Of a stretch of 64,000 bases of DNA, positions 47,659 to 59,703 are shown piece after piece. The notes beneath the pieces are model-generated. The model saw only the letters and a list, made by a program, of their open reading frames with translations, had not been told where the DNA came from and did no database searches. The translations under genes were made by a program, and so were the position numbers. Location of the stretch: positions 1,969,001 to 2,033,000 of the forward strand of contig OZ014411.1 in NCBI GenBank assembly GCA_963965975.1, written 5' to 3'. The stretch is from Xestospongia bergquistia (Eukaryota > Porifera > Demospongiae > Haplosclerida > Petrosiidae). Each line of letters opens with the position of its first letter. Within the stretch, counting starts at the first letter, position 1.

Positions 47659-50600
47659 TTACTTCATGTAGGTCTTCCTCTCCTTTTTCATTAAGTCTAT
47701 TACATTAATGAGATAATATAGTAGTTATAATACATGTGGATGTATCATTAATATTTTATCTTTAGTGTGAAATGTATAACAAAATAGTACCAGTTTGGTA
47801 CTATTTTAATGAGATAATATAGTAAACATCTCATCATTTTCAACTTCTGTGGTATCATTGGTAAGTTTATAATTCTTATAGTTGTGCAAGTCATATTTAT
47901 CAAATTATTAGACTAACGAGTTCCTTAAATAATTAATTAGCAGTCTAAAACTAAAACTACTATTAATTATGTAATTGTTTAAACCAAGATATTTTTTATA
48001 TATTGATTCCAATATTACATACTATATATTACTGTTTCAATGTTATATTACAGCAACTTATGGAATATTACTGATGATATCACTTCAATTGTTTGTTATT
48101 CAGTGTTATAGTAGCTCTAACTTTGTACATAATTATAGAATAATTGCTAAACATATAAAAACAAAAGGTGCAGTAACTACATTTTTCAACAAATCAATTT
48201 AAGTATACGCACTCTTTATTTTCTAATTATTCTATATGTCGAATTACAAAGAATACTCAACTATGTGAGAAGCAAAGCTGTAATAATTACATGATGTTAA
48301 TTGGCTTCTAATAAGGTTGCTGTAGGACCATGATCCATGGCTAGTACTTTTGAAGAACTGATTGCAAATAGTATGGCTCATTTTAAATATGTACTTATAC
48401 ATACTTTTACTTATATATCAAAATACATTCCTTCTAAAAATGTTACTATGTAATAACTTACAACTTAATTGTAAGTGAGTACTACATTGAAGTATCTCAA
48501 AGAAGTAAACTTACTTAACTTATTGTTATCAGGAATATCAGTATGATCATTGCTAGTATGTCTCTTGGTTGAAAGAGAGGAAGATATACCTATAGTATAA
48601 AATACTGGTAAATATACTTTAAATACAAATTTACCTGACAGTTGCTTCAAGTATTTATATTAATGTGGATTTTATAAATTAATACCACAGAATCAATTAA
48701 TCAAACATGATTAACTGACTTTTATATATTATGACAAAACCAGTAGTAATACTAGGAGATTAAAAAAACAAAAATATTATAAGATAATTATAATCATGTT
48801 GTCTGGTACAGTAGGAAAGTTCAGGTTAAACATTTTAATTTGGAAATTGGGCCAATTGTTATTACCAGTACATCCACATTGAGTGTATATATTTCTTAAT
48901 ATTTATCTTTTACATCATCCAATTTAAGAAAAATCAATAAAGCAATATATTGGATTTTATACCTAAATTTTATTTTAACAGTACATACATTTTACCTTGA
49001 GTTGAGACTCGAGCAACCAGTGTTTTTAGATAATTTTCATAACGTTGTGCTGTATCATTCTGTCTAATAGCTCTTAATGCATTTAACAAGTTTCTCCTTG
49101 TTGCATTTTCAGCTTTTTCCATTTTCCATAACTGATACATACTGATATTATTATTACATCCAGCTAAATCTACATCATTCAGATTTAGTTGCACGCCTAA
49201 CTGATTCCAATTTGAAGTTTTAGCATATGTATTTAATTCTTGGATTGTAGGTTGTTGATCCAACAGCTCATCTATAGTAAAGAAGATACAAAAACATTAT
49301 ATACTTAGTTCAGCCACATTAGTAAATTAGTTCCTCCCTCAAGAGACCACTCTCAATTTCACCTTATAAGCAATCTCTTAGAGAGAGTTGGCTGGAGTTA
49401 CGAATGAGATAAGTGAAAGTAGCTAACATTCAACCACAAAATAAAAAAAATAAAATCAATAAAAACATTACCTCTAAATAAGCATTATAGATATATGCTG
49501 GATTGGATTGGATTGAATTAGTGTTTTTGTCAAAAAAGTCTATGACTTCACTTTACTTAGCCATTTTAAAATTATCTCAAATGGTCCCAGCAACAATACT
49601 CTGGCTACTTTGGTTTTGTTCTGGCATTTTTTAAGCAACAGCTAAATCTTTATAATGGTAGTGGTAACTGTTAATGTGTTAGCTTTAGGTCTAAGAGAAG
49701 TGGTGCAACCTCATGTGAGTTCATCTACTGAATATTTTTAGAGGCTTAGTTTAATCCCAAGCATAATAATATACAGGATATAACTAATTCCATTCTAAAC
49801 TAAATTTGTAGTCTTTGTAAAATTTATCAACCAGAGACCTATAATCATCTATTTTGAATTCCCCTGCTGACAGTCCTACATAACAGATAGACATCTAAAA
49901 CATTATATAACACACACACACACATATATGTATGTGTATATATGTATGTGTGGTCGATCAGTCAGTGACATAGCAGTGGGTGTTGTCATTCAAAGCCTCT
50001 GCTGACCTTTCATACTTTTGTCTTGTATCTTATTCCTATGCTTAAGAGTTTAGTGTTAAAGATACACTGTAAAAAATAATATGTCATTTTAACAATTAGT
50101 TTGTACTTTAAATGGGTGGATTACTATGGAATATAGAATTTACATGAATTACTCATTGTATACTTTGTTGGTTTTTAAAGGAACAACATGCCAACAAGTT
50201 ACGTAGTGAGAAATACACAAGAATTCTATACTCCATAGTAGCTAATCCATTTAAGCTACAAATTAGTTGTTAAAATGACATATTAATTTTTACAGTGTAT
50301 TTAATTTAGAATAGTTGAATTATTTACTTTGTGTTTTAAGGTCTAGAAATAACATTTTAATATGATTCATAGGATTAGCTCAGATGAACTTGTACCATAT
50401 CTCATCTCAGTGAAACAGTAATAAGTAGCTCTACCTTTTACCTCTATCTTTTGCTTATATAATGCATTTAGATAGACGAATCAAAATATAAATGAAAGGC
50501 AATAAAGTACTTAACCTCGCTGCAGTCTTATCCAGAGACTTTCTTTATTCTTTTTAGCCTCCTCAAGTGACCTATACCACAGAATACAGACAAGATATAT

Positions 50601-51799
50601 CTCATGTGATGCGCAAGATGATTATTGACGACTCAGCATTTCTCTTCAATCAAAAATGCTTTGCCTTTTAGTTCGTCTACTGAGTACTTTGCACTCTAAT
50701 TGACAAAAGGTCTAATACTTTACAACTTCTTAGTTAACGTTACTGATTCTCCAATGGCAGCTATGGTGCTATTATTTTTAGTTCACGCTCAATGTATCGA
50801 CAAAGATAACTGCCAAAAGTTAGTAAAACTGTCATAACTTACCAGACTTTTAAAGCTTTTTGTTTGTTTGACACTCTTTTTGGCAGTATTCTTAAGAAGT
50901 ACAGAAGTTTTGCTACCGTCCACTATAGTTTGGTGGATACCAGTGCCGTGTTTGCCGAGTTAAAGCAGTTCAAAGCCATTTGCCCAGGTAACAGACACAC
51001 ACACACACTGACAGACTTCAGTAACCCTGACTATGTGCCCACGCACAGCGAGGTTAATTATTATCAGATTCTTAACTATTAGGTTCTATTTATGCATGGG
51101 CTTTAAGTCTGATTATAATATATATGATAAATTCTGAGGCCAAAAGGATATAAATTATCAAAACATTAATATTGATTTGTTACTATCTCTCTATAAAAGT
51201 AGCTCATGGTAGTGTTTTAAATTCTCAAGTCAGCAGGTTTATACTGCTTATTGACTCAACAACAATGACAGAACTGATGAAACAAAGATCAATATAATCT
51301 TGCCACTATGTCAATAGAAAAGGAACTAGCCATTTAAAGCTCCTTGTTTCTACATTTTACATATAAACCTGATGCGATAATTACATAGGTCCGACACTTC
51401 CATTCAAAGCATATGGGCTATGAATCTCATGACAAATTATACAAGATATATCACCATAGATTGATCTATAATTATACATTTATATAAGAGGGGCACAAAA
51501 GAGAAAGGAATGTCAATTGTCACAGATATATATATAGCCCAGACACATTAAACACTATTAAGCAGTTGTATTCTCATTTTAAATGAAAATGTCTCTTAAG
51601 TGGATCAGCATATAATTAGAATTATATGAGTTTAAAAGTACATAACTTTCACACACAATTCAGTACACCTGATTGTAGTATTTAGGCATGAACCTACCAC
51701 TTGTTAGTTAGGCATATGATTTGGGTGACTGACATTAACTGTAAGTCTCATGAAATATACTAACTTAATTGAGCATTATTCTATTGTAGACTCACCCAT
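47659..51799 (-). CDS. Putative death-domain protein without membrane segment, copy B only
   Basis: Possible exons: 51796-51799 (ATG G), 48996-49271 (death domain), 48515-48589 (linker), 47659-47696 (tail and stop). All phases agree, giving 130 aa. The death exon shows NWNQLGVQLNLNDVDLAG, MYQLWKMEKAENATRRN and AQRYENYLKTL. The linker ISSSLSTKRHTSNDHTDIPD is a paralogue of exon 3 of the two-membrane-segment gene. The tail LMKKERKTYMK is a paralogue of the microprotein tails. No membrane exon was found between linker and tail, so if spliced this way the product is a soluble death-domain adapter; a missed exon or a dying gene are alternatives. The leader has lost the usual ATG (now TTG) and would use the next one. 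Confidence 0.45.
50065..50302. repeat. Foldback repeat ACACTGTAAAAA...TTTTTACAGTGT
   Basis: Begins ATACACTGTAAAAAATAATA and ends TATTAATTTTTACAGTGTAT. Inner arms also pair: ATGTCATTTTAACAA with TTGTTAAAATGACAT, and GGATTACTATGGAATATAGA with the complementary CTCCATAGTAGCTAATCC. The whole ~235 bp could fold on itself. It is probably a non-autonomous element; flanks do not show a clear target duplication. Confidence 0.7.
50511..51057. mobile_element. 547 bp element with 12 bp TTAACCTCGCTG termini
   Basis: Perfect 12 bp inverted termini: TTAACCTCGCTG (50,511-50,522) and CAGCGAGGTTAA (51,046-51,057). The outer TTAA may be a target duplication of piggyBac type, leaving CCTCGCTG as terminus; alternatively TA is duplicated. 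It contains a short ACACAC run near the right end and no transposase. A diverged member lies nested in another MITE at ~24,350-24,973. Confidence 0.75.
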
Positions 51800-53322
51800 C
51801 TCCAATGTATCAGACAAGGTCCTCCTACAAACGTCACAATACTATATAATATTAATATTTATTAAGAATTATTAAAAGCAAACCATTTAATATTGTTAAT
51901 ATCGCCTTACCATTAGAACGAAAGAGAGACAACTCTGCATATTACGTTAAATGCTAAAATCTTTAAATGTTGTATGCATCACCACTCGCTATAAACGTCA
52001 TTATACTAACACTAATTAAATGTTAATGTTAAAATTGACCAAGAATATATAATAAGCAAAAAACTACATGTAATTATGATTATAAGAAGATTTAAAACAC
52101 TAAAAACACTGTCAATGCCATGAGTATCCATATGCATGGTGAAAAGGATTTATGTCAGTTGAACAAACTTTGATGACTATAATTATCATTATATACAGTG
52201 TTTGGAAGGATGTGTTTATTCATTACAAAAATTAATAGAAAATAACTGCCCTAAAACTGTATAAATAATAAAAGAATAGTTAATTTTTAAAAACATTTAC
52301 AAAATTTAATAACCTGACTGTCTTTAATTCAGGTCCCTCATTTACAACTTATTAGCCTTGAAATATTAAAATCATCATAAGCCTTGTATTTATCATCTTC
52401 ATCTGACTTAAATATAACTCAACCCAAAGTCATCCCCTCCCCCTAGCCACCTTATAAAACCCTGACAAAGTAACTATAAAAATAGAATCAGATTTTCATT
52501 ATTTTAAGACAACTACCTAATCATACAAAACAAAAGAAACAAAAGAAATTCAGAAATAATAATAGTAAATCAAATATAAGGGAGGTTGTTCAAGTTCTTT
52601 GAGTAACCTATATAAAAAGAATGTTATGATTACAATTAAAATTGAAAAGTAAACCTATAATGATTCTTTTAAATTTAAGTTAATTGATATAATAAATACT
52701 ACTACTTGTATATAATTATTATATTTAAGGAAAATACATGTACCAAAATATGTTCAGTTAATAAATACAAATTTATTTCATATAAAGGGTATATTCATCT
52801 TACGTTAACAAAAATCAAAATGACTTATAGCAGAAGCTCATACTCTTACAAAGAAGGCTAGGAAGAATGTACAATTGTAATAGAAAAACCATAGTAGTCT
52901 GCTCATGACCATATTTGGAAGCATAAGTACTCAAGAAAATTAAGAAAAACTATATATAACTTGATGTGCATGTAATCATATATTTTCTTATATGCTTTGT
53001 TTTGTGTTTTGGCTTTGATGCTGCAATACATAGTTACATGCTTCTTATAAGATCCACCTTTCTGAGGATATAGGTTCCTGGTTATAGATATAAGCATTTT
53101 TTAAAAAATTATTTATTTTATGACAAAGCATGTCTTGAGATTCATTTAAATACTATAAATCAAGTAATACTTCTAAATGCTTAATATTAGTATCATAATG
53201 CACATCATACTGCTTAGAGAAAAATTATCGGTTTCAATAGGCACCATGTAGTGATCAATAAGCAAGAGTTAATTTAGTCTGTACACTTGATAGTTTCATA
53301 TAATGCTACAATAAAAATATAT

Positions 53323-53365
<43 letters not shown>

Positions 53366-54334
53366 ATACTTCCTTGAATATAGGTCTCCTCCAAATAAAG
53401 GCCCATTCTCAAATTAAGGCCTGGGCAATCTAAACCAAATAGTAAATTGAGGCCTCTTCTAAAAAATTGAGGTTTATTGACCTCACCCTACACACACCTA
53501 TAGCTTAGTAAACATCTGTTGCTCCCTTTTGTTATGCTTCAAAATGTCAAAGTGCAATTCTTTCTTTGTTTAATTCATAACTACAGCTATTGACTATCTA
53601 ATGATATCTAATGTTGTGAGCATAGTTATACCAATGATTGATGTAAGAATAAAGGCCTCCCTCGTTTTAACACATTCCTCTTTAGAGGTTGGTCAAAAAT
53701 CTTAAAAAAGAAGTGGAGGCCAAAGCCTCTATTTTGGGAAATATGGTATTCAGATAGATAAATAGATAAAATATGGGTCAAAACAGCCTGGCCCGCCTGC
53801 TCAGAATTGTCACACACATCTGTGATAACATTTACATAAGAAGCTAACAAAATGCTAACCATATGACGCATTTCATATGGATATATAAAAACCACAAGGT
53901 TGATAAATAAACTATGTGCAATAGGAAAGATTAGTCATCATTGCAGACAACCTGTATGTGTACATGCACATACTAATTAATTACAAAACTTAACATGCAT
54001 GTAAATATATATATATATATATAAGGATGATTTTTATTGTAGCATTATGTGAAAATGTTTGGACATGTTCAACTTAAAGTCAATTATTATTAGATAACTG
54101 ATAGACCACTGTATTTTCTGAAATTATATTAATGCAAATTTAGTTCATATTTAGCTTTAACTAAACCAATGTCAATTGTCACATTTTGTGTTGCTATGTA
54201 TAATGCATATTGCATTGTGTATACCATCTTACCTTTCTCAAGTAATACTTATTAGTAAGAACAAATTGAACACCCATTCTATGCATATCATATGAATGTA
54301 AAGACATTGATGATCTTCTTGCTTTCACTTACTT
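51800..54334. other. Non-coding stretch, copy B (second paralogous unit)
   Basis: Matches 45,232-46,600 and 19,848-22,340. It contains an AT microsatellite (~53,329-53,362) followed by the MITE 53,362-53,748. At ~54,005 an AT run joins sequence that in copy A lies on both sides of the 5.8 kb accessory stretch. Confidence 0.45.
53362..53748. mobile_element. MITE with CCATAYTTCC termini, copy B
   Basis: Counterpart of 21,697-22,103 at the same position of the block, so it predates the 25 kb duplication. Its ends read ATACCATACTTCC and GGGAAATATGGTAT, giving inverted termini of about 14 bp here. Confidence 0.6.
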
Positions 54335-55200
54335 TCATAAAGGTTTTGTTTTGCTGTCTTGCCACAATTTCAATAAAGCTATATCATTAATAATATAATA
54401 TAATAAATATAATAAATTATATGTATCATTAGTTGCCAATAGTTTGAAATATGCTAATGCTCAATGCTAACAAATACAGTAATATCAGTTTAGGACAAAC
54501 CACAATGAATACTTCCTTGGACCAAAGAAATATAAAATAACTACAACAAAGACCAAAAGAAGAATGAGAGTTCCTGATGGCATTGTATTTTGATCTTAAA
54601 GGAACAAACATAATTGTTATATACTTACAGATCACAGGTCTATTTCACATTATGATTTAACATACTGTTTTGACCCTGTTGAACAATCCCACCTCTAACA
54701 GATACATCAGTTATGTACTGGCCATCGTTTCTTAGGCTTCTCGGCCTTAATTCTTCATCTTTATTATAACAAGTGGTCTCTAAATAGTCATGTGAAACAA
54801 ACAATCATATATCAAACAATCATATATCAAGCACACACACACATATATAAACCTATTTCTAAAATTTGTGAGACTCACATGCTCAGTGGGTTGCCCGTAA
54901 CAATTGTATATTTTTTATGACAGACTGTTAGGTACCCTTCAAACATAGTTTACTATGCGAATTTATCCTTATTGATTTGATGTTTATGTTAATGTAAGAC
55001 TTTTTAAAATGCTGTTCCATTTTAAAGCAAGTTTCAAGTATAATACAATAGTTAAACTAGTTTCCTTAAATAATCCAGAACCCCTATATAACTATGGCCT
55101 GTTTTACTATATAGGTAGTTAGTATACATTAGCAGATGATAATATAAATTGTTTTATATATATTAAGTGCAGCTCTAGTACTAAACATACCTTTCTCCAT
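54335..55200 (-). pseudogene. Single-pass membrane microprotein B3 with destroyed splice donor
   Basis: Counterpart of A3: 55191-55200, 54666-54779, 54517-54594, 54335-54378. The donor after the membrane exon reads GGAAGT instead of GTAAGT (54,511-54,516), so the tail exon cannot be joined normally. Read-through would add about a dozen residues after FFGP (RKYSLWFVLN) and stop, which still gives a complete single-pass protein with a different tail. The polar exon has also drifted (GQYITDVSVRGG versus GQYMSGVSVGSYG) while keeping QQGQN. Confidence 0.6.
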
Positions 55201-55546
55201 TGTGTCAGATACATGTGATTGAACAAGGTCCTCCTATAAAGGTTATTAAGATTAATAGATTATTATTATAATAATAAATTATTAACGTGATTGGTAATAA
55301 CTTTAGAACGGCATAATATTTGTAAGTTCATCTTTTAAATAATGTAGATTATGCATGCATTGACTTTTGAATTCAACTAGACTTCTCTTCTTCTAAAGAG
55401 ATAGTTCAACAAACTACAGTACGTGCATGAAATTAATTTGAACAAAATTACTCATTTCTCTTAAAACATATTCAATAGAAATAAAAATATAAAATGTCTT
55501 GGCTCTTTAAAAGGTCATCTACATGATATGAACACCACCAATTTTA
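55201..55546. other. Intergenic, copy B
   Basis: Counterpart of 29,337-29,676; the leader element occupies the first ~35 bases. Nothing else supported. Confidence 0.4.
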
Positions 55547-58500
55547 TTAATGGCAAGTAAAAGTACCTATGAGAAATGAAAACAGATTAATGGACTTGGT
55601 CTTCTGATGACCAAAGTTTCAAATTACAGATAACAATACATAATTATATTCTATTGTGTATCAAGAGCATTCTTTTACTTTAATTATAACCACTATATGA
55701 CTGACATTACAACTAACCACCAACATGTTAATTTATACTTGGGTGACCCTGTTGAACTATTCCTTGACCACTATCATTATAGTAGTTGTTATATAGACAT
55801 TGAAGTCAAAATCTCCAAACATCTAACTTTATAAAAGATGTGGTATATGACCCCAAAACTGAAGAATAGTCTGATCTGTTTGGTAAAATGTTTTGCAAAA
55901 ATCAACCCCTTATAATTAGACATTTTAATGATCTTTCTGTACTCTCAGCTTCCAAGCCAACATGAACTATTGTATAGACATAACTCTTTCTACTCCATGT
56001 ACTACTAATGTTGAACAAATTCCCTAAACTCTGGCTGTTGCCTAACACTTCTTCAGGAGCTGCTGTCCCAGAACAAGTAGGTGAATATTATCTACATACA
56101 TGGATCATATGGAGATGTTAGTCCAGAGACATTAACTTTTAAATTTATACACGTCAAAGAATTTGTGTGTTCATTGAACACTATATAGTCAACAACTAAC
56201 ATAGTTATACAGTTTAACAATATGAATTAACCAATCACTCTGAGATCAATAATTTTGTGTTTCACTCAGATAACATTAGTTTTCTAATCAAATCATTGCT
56301 GACAACTTTACATCAAACAATCAACAAAAGCCAAACTACTATTGATTATGATTTGTGTCTTAGAGTACATTATTTTGCTATTGTTAAGATTTTACATTCA
56401 CATTGTAGTAATATTTTTTAAAGAACTGTGATGTCTATGTGTCATTCATTATGTCTTTATTATATTATATTTTTTACATTCACTTTAATGTTTACTGTCA
56501 TCAAGGTTTACAAAATACTTCAATAGTACACATACATAAGCATCTATAAGTTAATAACAATTTAAAATATGTAAGATGAGAAGTTGTGTCCATGTAAAAC
56601 AGAAAAGTAATTGAAGTTTGTTCATTTATTAACAGTGCAATTGCCAGGTACTTTTAAATCTGTATACAATTAAAGATAATAAATTTTAAATTCTGTGCAT
56701 TTTTTTACTTACCAATAGGAATACCAGCTGTCTTAAAAACCCAAGATAATACAGCAACAGGAATAATTGCTAATAAACAGGTCACAAACTCTATAAAAGT
56801 TTGTAGTTAACAAAGTTATAATTTAAAATTAAGTGTATTTACCAGTGTCTCCACTTATTATCCAATAGATAAACAATGAAATGAAACATAATATGACTAA
56901 AGCATATAAATATTTGCACTTTGAAATCAATTTTGTTAGATATTGACAGCAAGCTGCAGGAAATAATACAATTCATCAATTAATATAAGATAGCTTATAT
57001 CAACAATTTAATTATCTTTTTAATTTCTTTATACCTTTTGTAGCTTCTTTTAGAATGCTTTTATCTTGTTTTGGGGATGCTGGGTCATGTGGTTTAGAAG
57101 AGTTTCCTTTATCAGATAAAAACATCATTTACTAGCATGCAATAGGTTTGTTTAAAATTGCCAATATTATCTAATGATCACGTTATTTTGTAAGATCATA
57201 TTCAAAACAAACTTTTTAATCAATTTACATATAAATATTCTAAAATCAAAGCATGCAAAAGTTCACCAAAGATAGTGTTTAAACACTTGTCACCTTAAGC
57301 AGTCGAAAAATGTTAATTTATAATATTATGTTTTTAAGAATCATTTTCTATATGTCAATCAATAGATACTAAATTACATCATGGATTCAATATTAAATCT
57401 ACATGTTATATAAAACAATACATTACTCATACCATTTGTTGCTTCTTCAGGAGAATCTTCATTTGCTGGAAACATTAACATGTGTAAAAGATACAAAAAA
57501 AAACTCAATTTTTTTTTCTTAGTTTAAAGCATGTGTGTGTAGGTTAGTATTAAGGATTTTAACTCAATTCATTTGCAAATTATATATCTTCATATTAACA
57601 AACAAATAACGAATGATGTATAGATAGCTACCAACTATTTAATATTGACGTATTAAATGAATCTTGTTTATACATCATAATTTATTCGTTGTACTAAAAT
57701 TTAGTTTCATGATTTTTACTTATCTATAACAATACATTCCTTTTAATAATTATATCTAAACTAATCAAATAATGTTACCATGTAATAACTCACAACTTAA
57801 TTGCAAGTGAATACTACATTGAAGTATCTCATATAAGTAAACTTACTTCTCTCATGGCTATCAGGAACATCAGTACCATCATTGCTAGTATGTCCTTCGG
57901 TTGAAAGAGAAGAGCTATCTACAGTATATATACTGATTAATATGCTTTTAACACAAATTTACCTGGCGGCTGCTTTGTGTACTTATTTATCACTTCAGGT
58001 AAACCTAGAAAATCTTTCACTTTGTCTGACACGTTTTTAGTTTTTCCATCTTCATGTTCTATTTTGATTTCAGTAGGGTGATCTAGTGCAGTTATGATGT
58101 TACCCCAAGTACAATGATATTTTTTTGCATTTTTTCCTGTTATTTCCTCAATAAAAAAATCAAGCTTTAGAAAGTTATGAAACCAAGCGTCACTTTTGTT
58201 GGCACCCTTCAAAAGACGTTGTGCAAAAGTATCACGCCATTCTTCTTCATTGTCTTTGATATCACCTAACACAAAACTGAGATCATCTCTGTCAGGAATA
58301 GTGTCCATGATATTTTTAACAGTGTCTACAAAAAGGCAAGCAATTGTAGATAGTAAATACTATAGTTGAATGAAAATGGAACAGAAAACATATCATTAAA
58401 TTATAGAGTATTCTCTTAAAACAGGAAAATATTTATATATCCTATATACTATAATTAGTTAATTATAGCTCTTCTGGTTAATAAGTAATCATTCTAGTGT

Positions 58501-59703
58501 TGCTATAAATGTTCAAACATTAGACAATTCTTTTAAAGCAATAAATCTTTTAAAATTTTGTATGTACGATACAATTTGTAACATATATTTTTCTAAAATA
58601 TTCTAATAAATTATATATGCTCACCACAAACACATCATATGCTACAATAAAGTAAATAAAGTAATTGGAAGTCCACTTGTGGAAAACAAATCTTATTATT
58701 GTTATTTTTAGCATGCAACAAAAACAAGATTTGTTGTATATCAATAACAACTGAAAATAACTCTAATTACTGATGAACTTCAAAATGTTCAAAATATATT
58801 ATTGGTATTATTTTATTGAGCTGGGAAAGGTTTTCATTATAAACAGCTGTCACATTAAAGTGGTAAATATTATAGATATAAACATTATGCATTGTGATAT
58901 AACATCATTGTGATATAACATCAATTAAATATAACATCATTGTGATATAACATCAATTAAATATAACATCATTGTGATATAACATCTTTATGGGACCATC
59001 TTATCTAATGAAATTAGTTGTTTTTTATTATCTGATGTAATAACAGATACAGTATATTCATACAGTAAGGTGAAGGCAGTTAATTATTGTCTAGATTTAA
59101 TGCTCATTGTATTGTATTATATGTATTATAATTTTGATTTCATTACAATTATTAAATTTTCTTGGTCCTTTAGATAAATTACTCTTAACAATGAAGCAAA
59201 CTTTTTGGAGGCAACTAGGCTGTCAGCTATTTTTTAGCTCAACAAAATGTTCAAGTGAGTCTAGTAAAAACAGTATAACACAGCATTCCATAGCAATTAT
59301 ATAAATTCATGTATAAATATGTGTTACGGCAGTACATGTTTCCAAGCAATGACTCTACTTACTCTATTACAATGTTATGTAGTAATGTACCAACAATTAT
59401 TACTTTAAAAAGTGTGCTACTATAAAGTGTTTTTGTTCATATCTGTTGGACAACATGTCTCATGAACAGTTATACATCCACCTATGCTCTTAAAGCTTAC
59501 TAAATATAATATTATATTATAATAACTTACTTACTTCCTAACTTACTAAATATAATATTATATATTATTATAATATTGTTATAATATTACTATAGTTATT
59601 ATCAATATCAGAGTTATAAAGGATCATTAAAAACTATCATGGTACACTGAACACAAAGATATATAAACTATATACAAATGATATGTTCAAAGTTACCTGA
59701 CAT
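55547..59703 (-). CDS. Two-membrane-segment protein with unrecognised N-terminal domain, copy B
   Basis: Eight exons: 59697-59703, 57963-58325, 57847-57918, 57433-57456, 57035-57106, 56843-56953, 56713-56790, 55547-55566; 747 nt and 248 aa, the same as copy A, with every splice site kept. Protein changes are few in the ~120 aa domain (for example VDLSYV to DDLSFV and WFRN to WFHN). Equal length, intact frame and intact splice sites in both copies, in contrast to the GTPase, suggest that this gene is under constraint. Membrane segments lie in exons 6 and 7. Function is not known to me. Confidence 0.65.
58890..58990. repeat. Minisatellite of ~21-33 bp units, expanded in copy B
   Basis: Repeats of ATAACATCATTGTGATATAA, alternating with ATAACATCAATTAAAT; about four to five units here against two in copy A (~33,095-33,125). 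A simple post-duplication expansion. Confidence 0.8.

Larger units (their letters stand above)
49272..51795. other. Intron or intergenic stretch with a TIR element, copy B
   Basis: Long AT-rich stretch with CA/TATG microsatellites (~49,912-49,950) and the element at 50,511-51,057. A short inverted repeat of ~60-70 bp spans ~50,068-50,300 (AATATGTCATTTTAACAATTAGTTTGTA and its reverse complement near its end), another foldback candidate. No exon seen. Confidence 0.5.

Noticed and set aside
47975..48202. Hydrophobic plus-strand frame
   Set aside because: Runs against the surrounding gene orientation; AT-rich sequence often gives such hydrophobic frames; no splice or start support.
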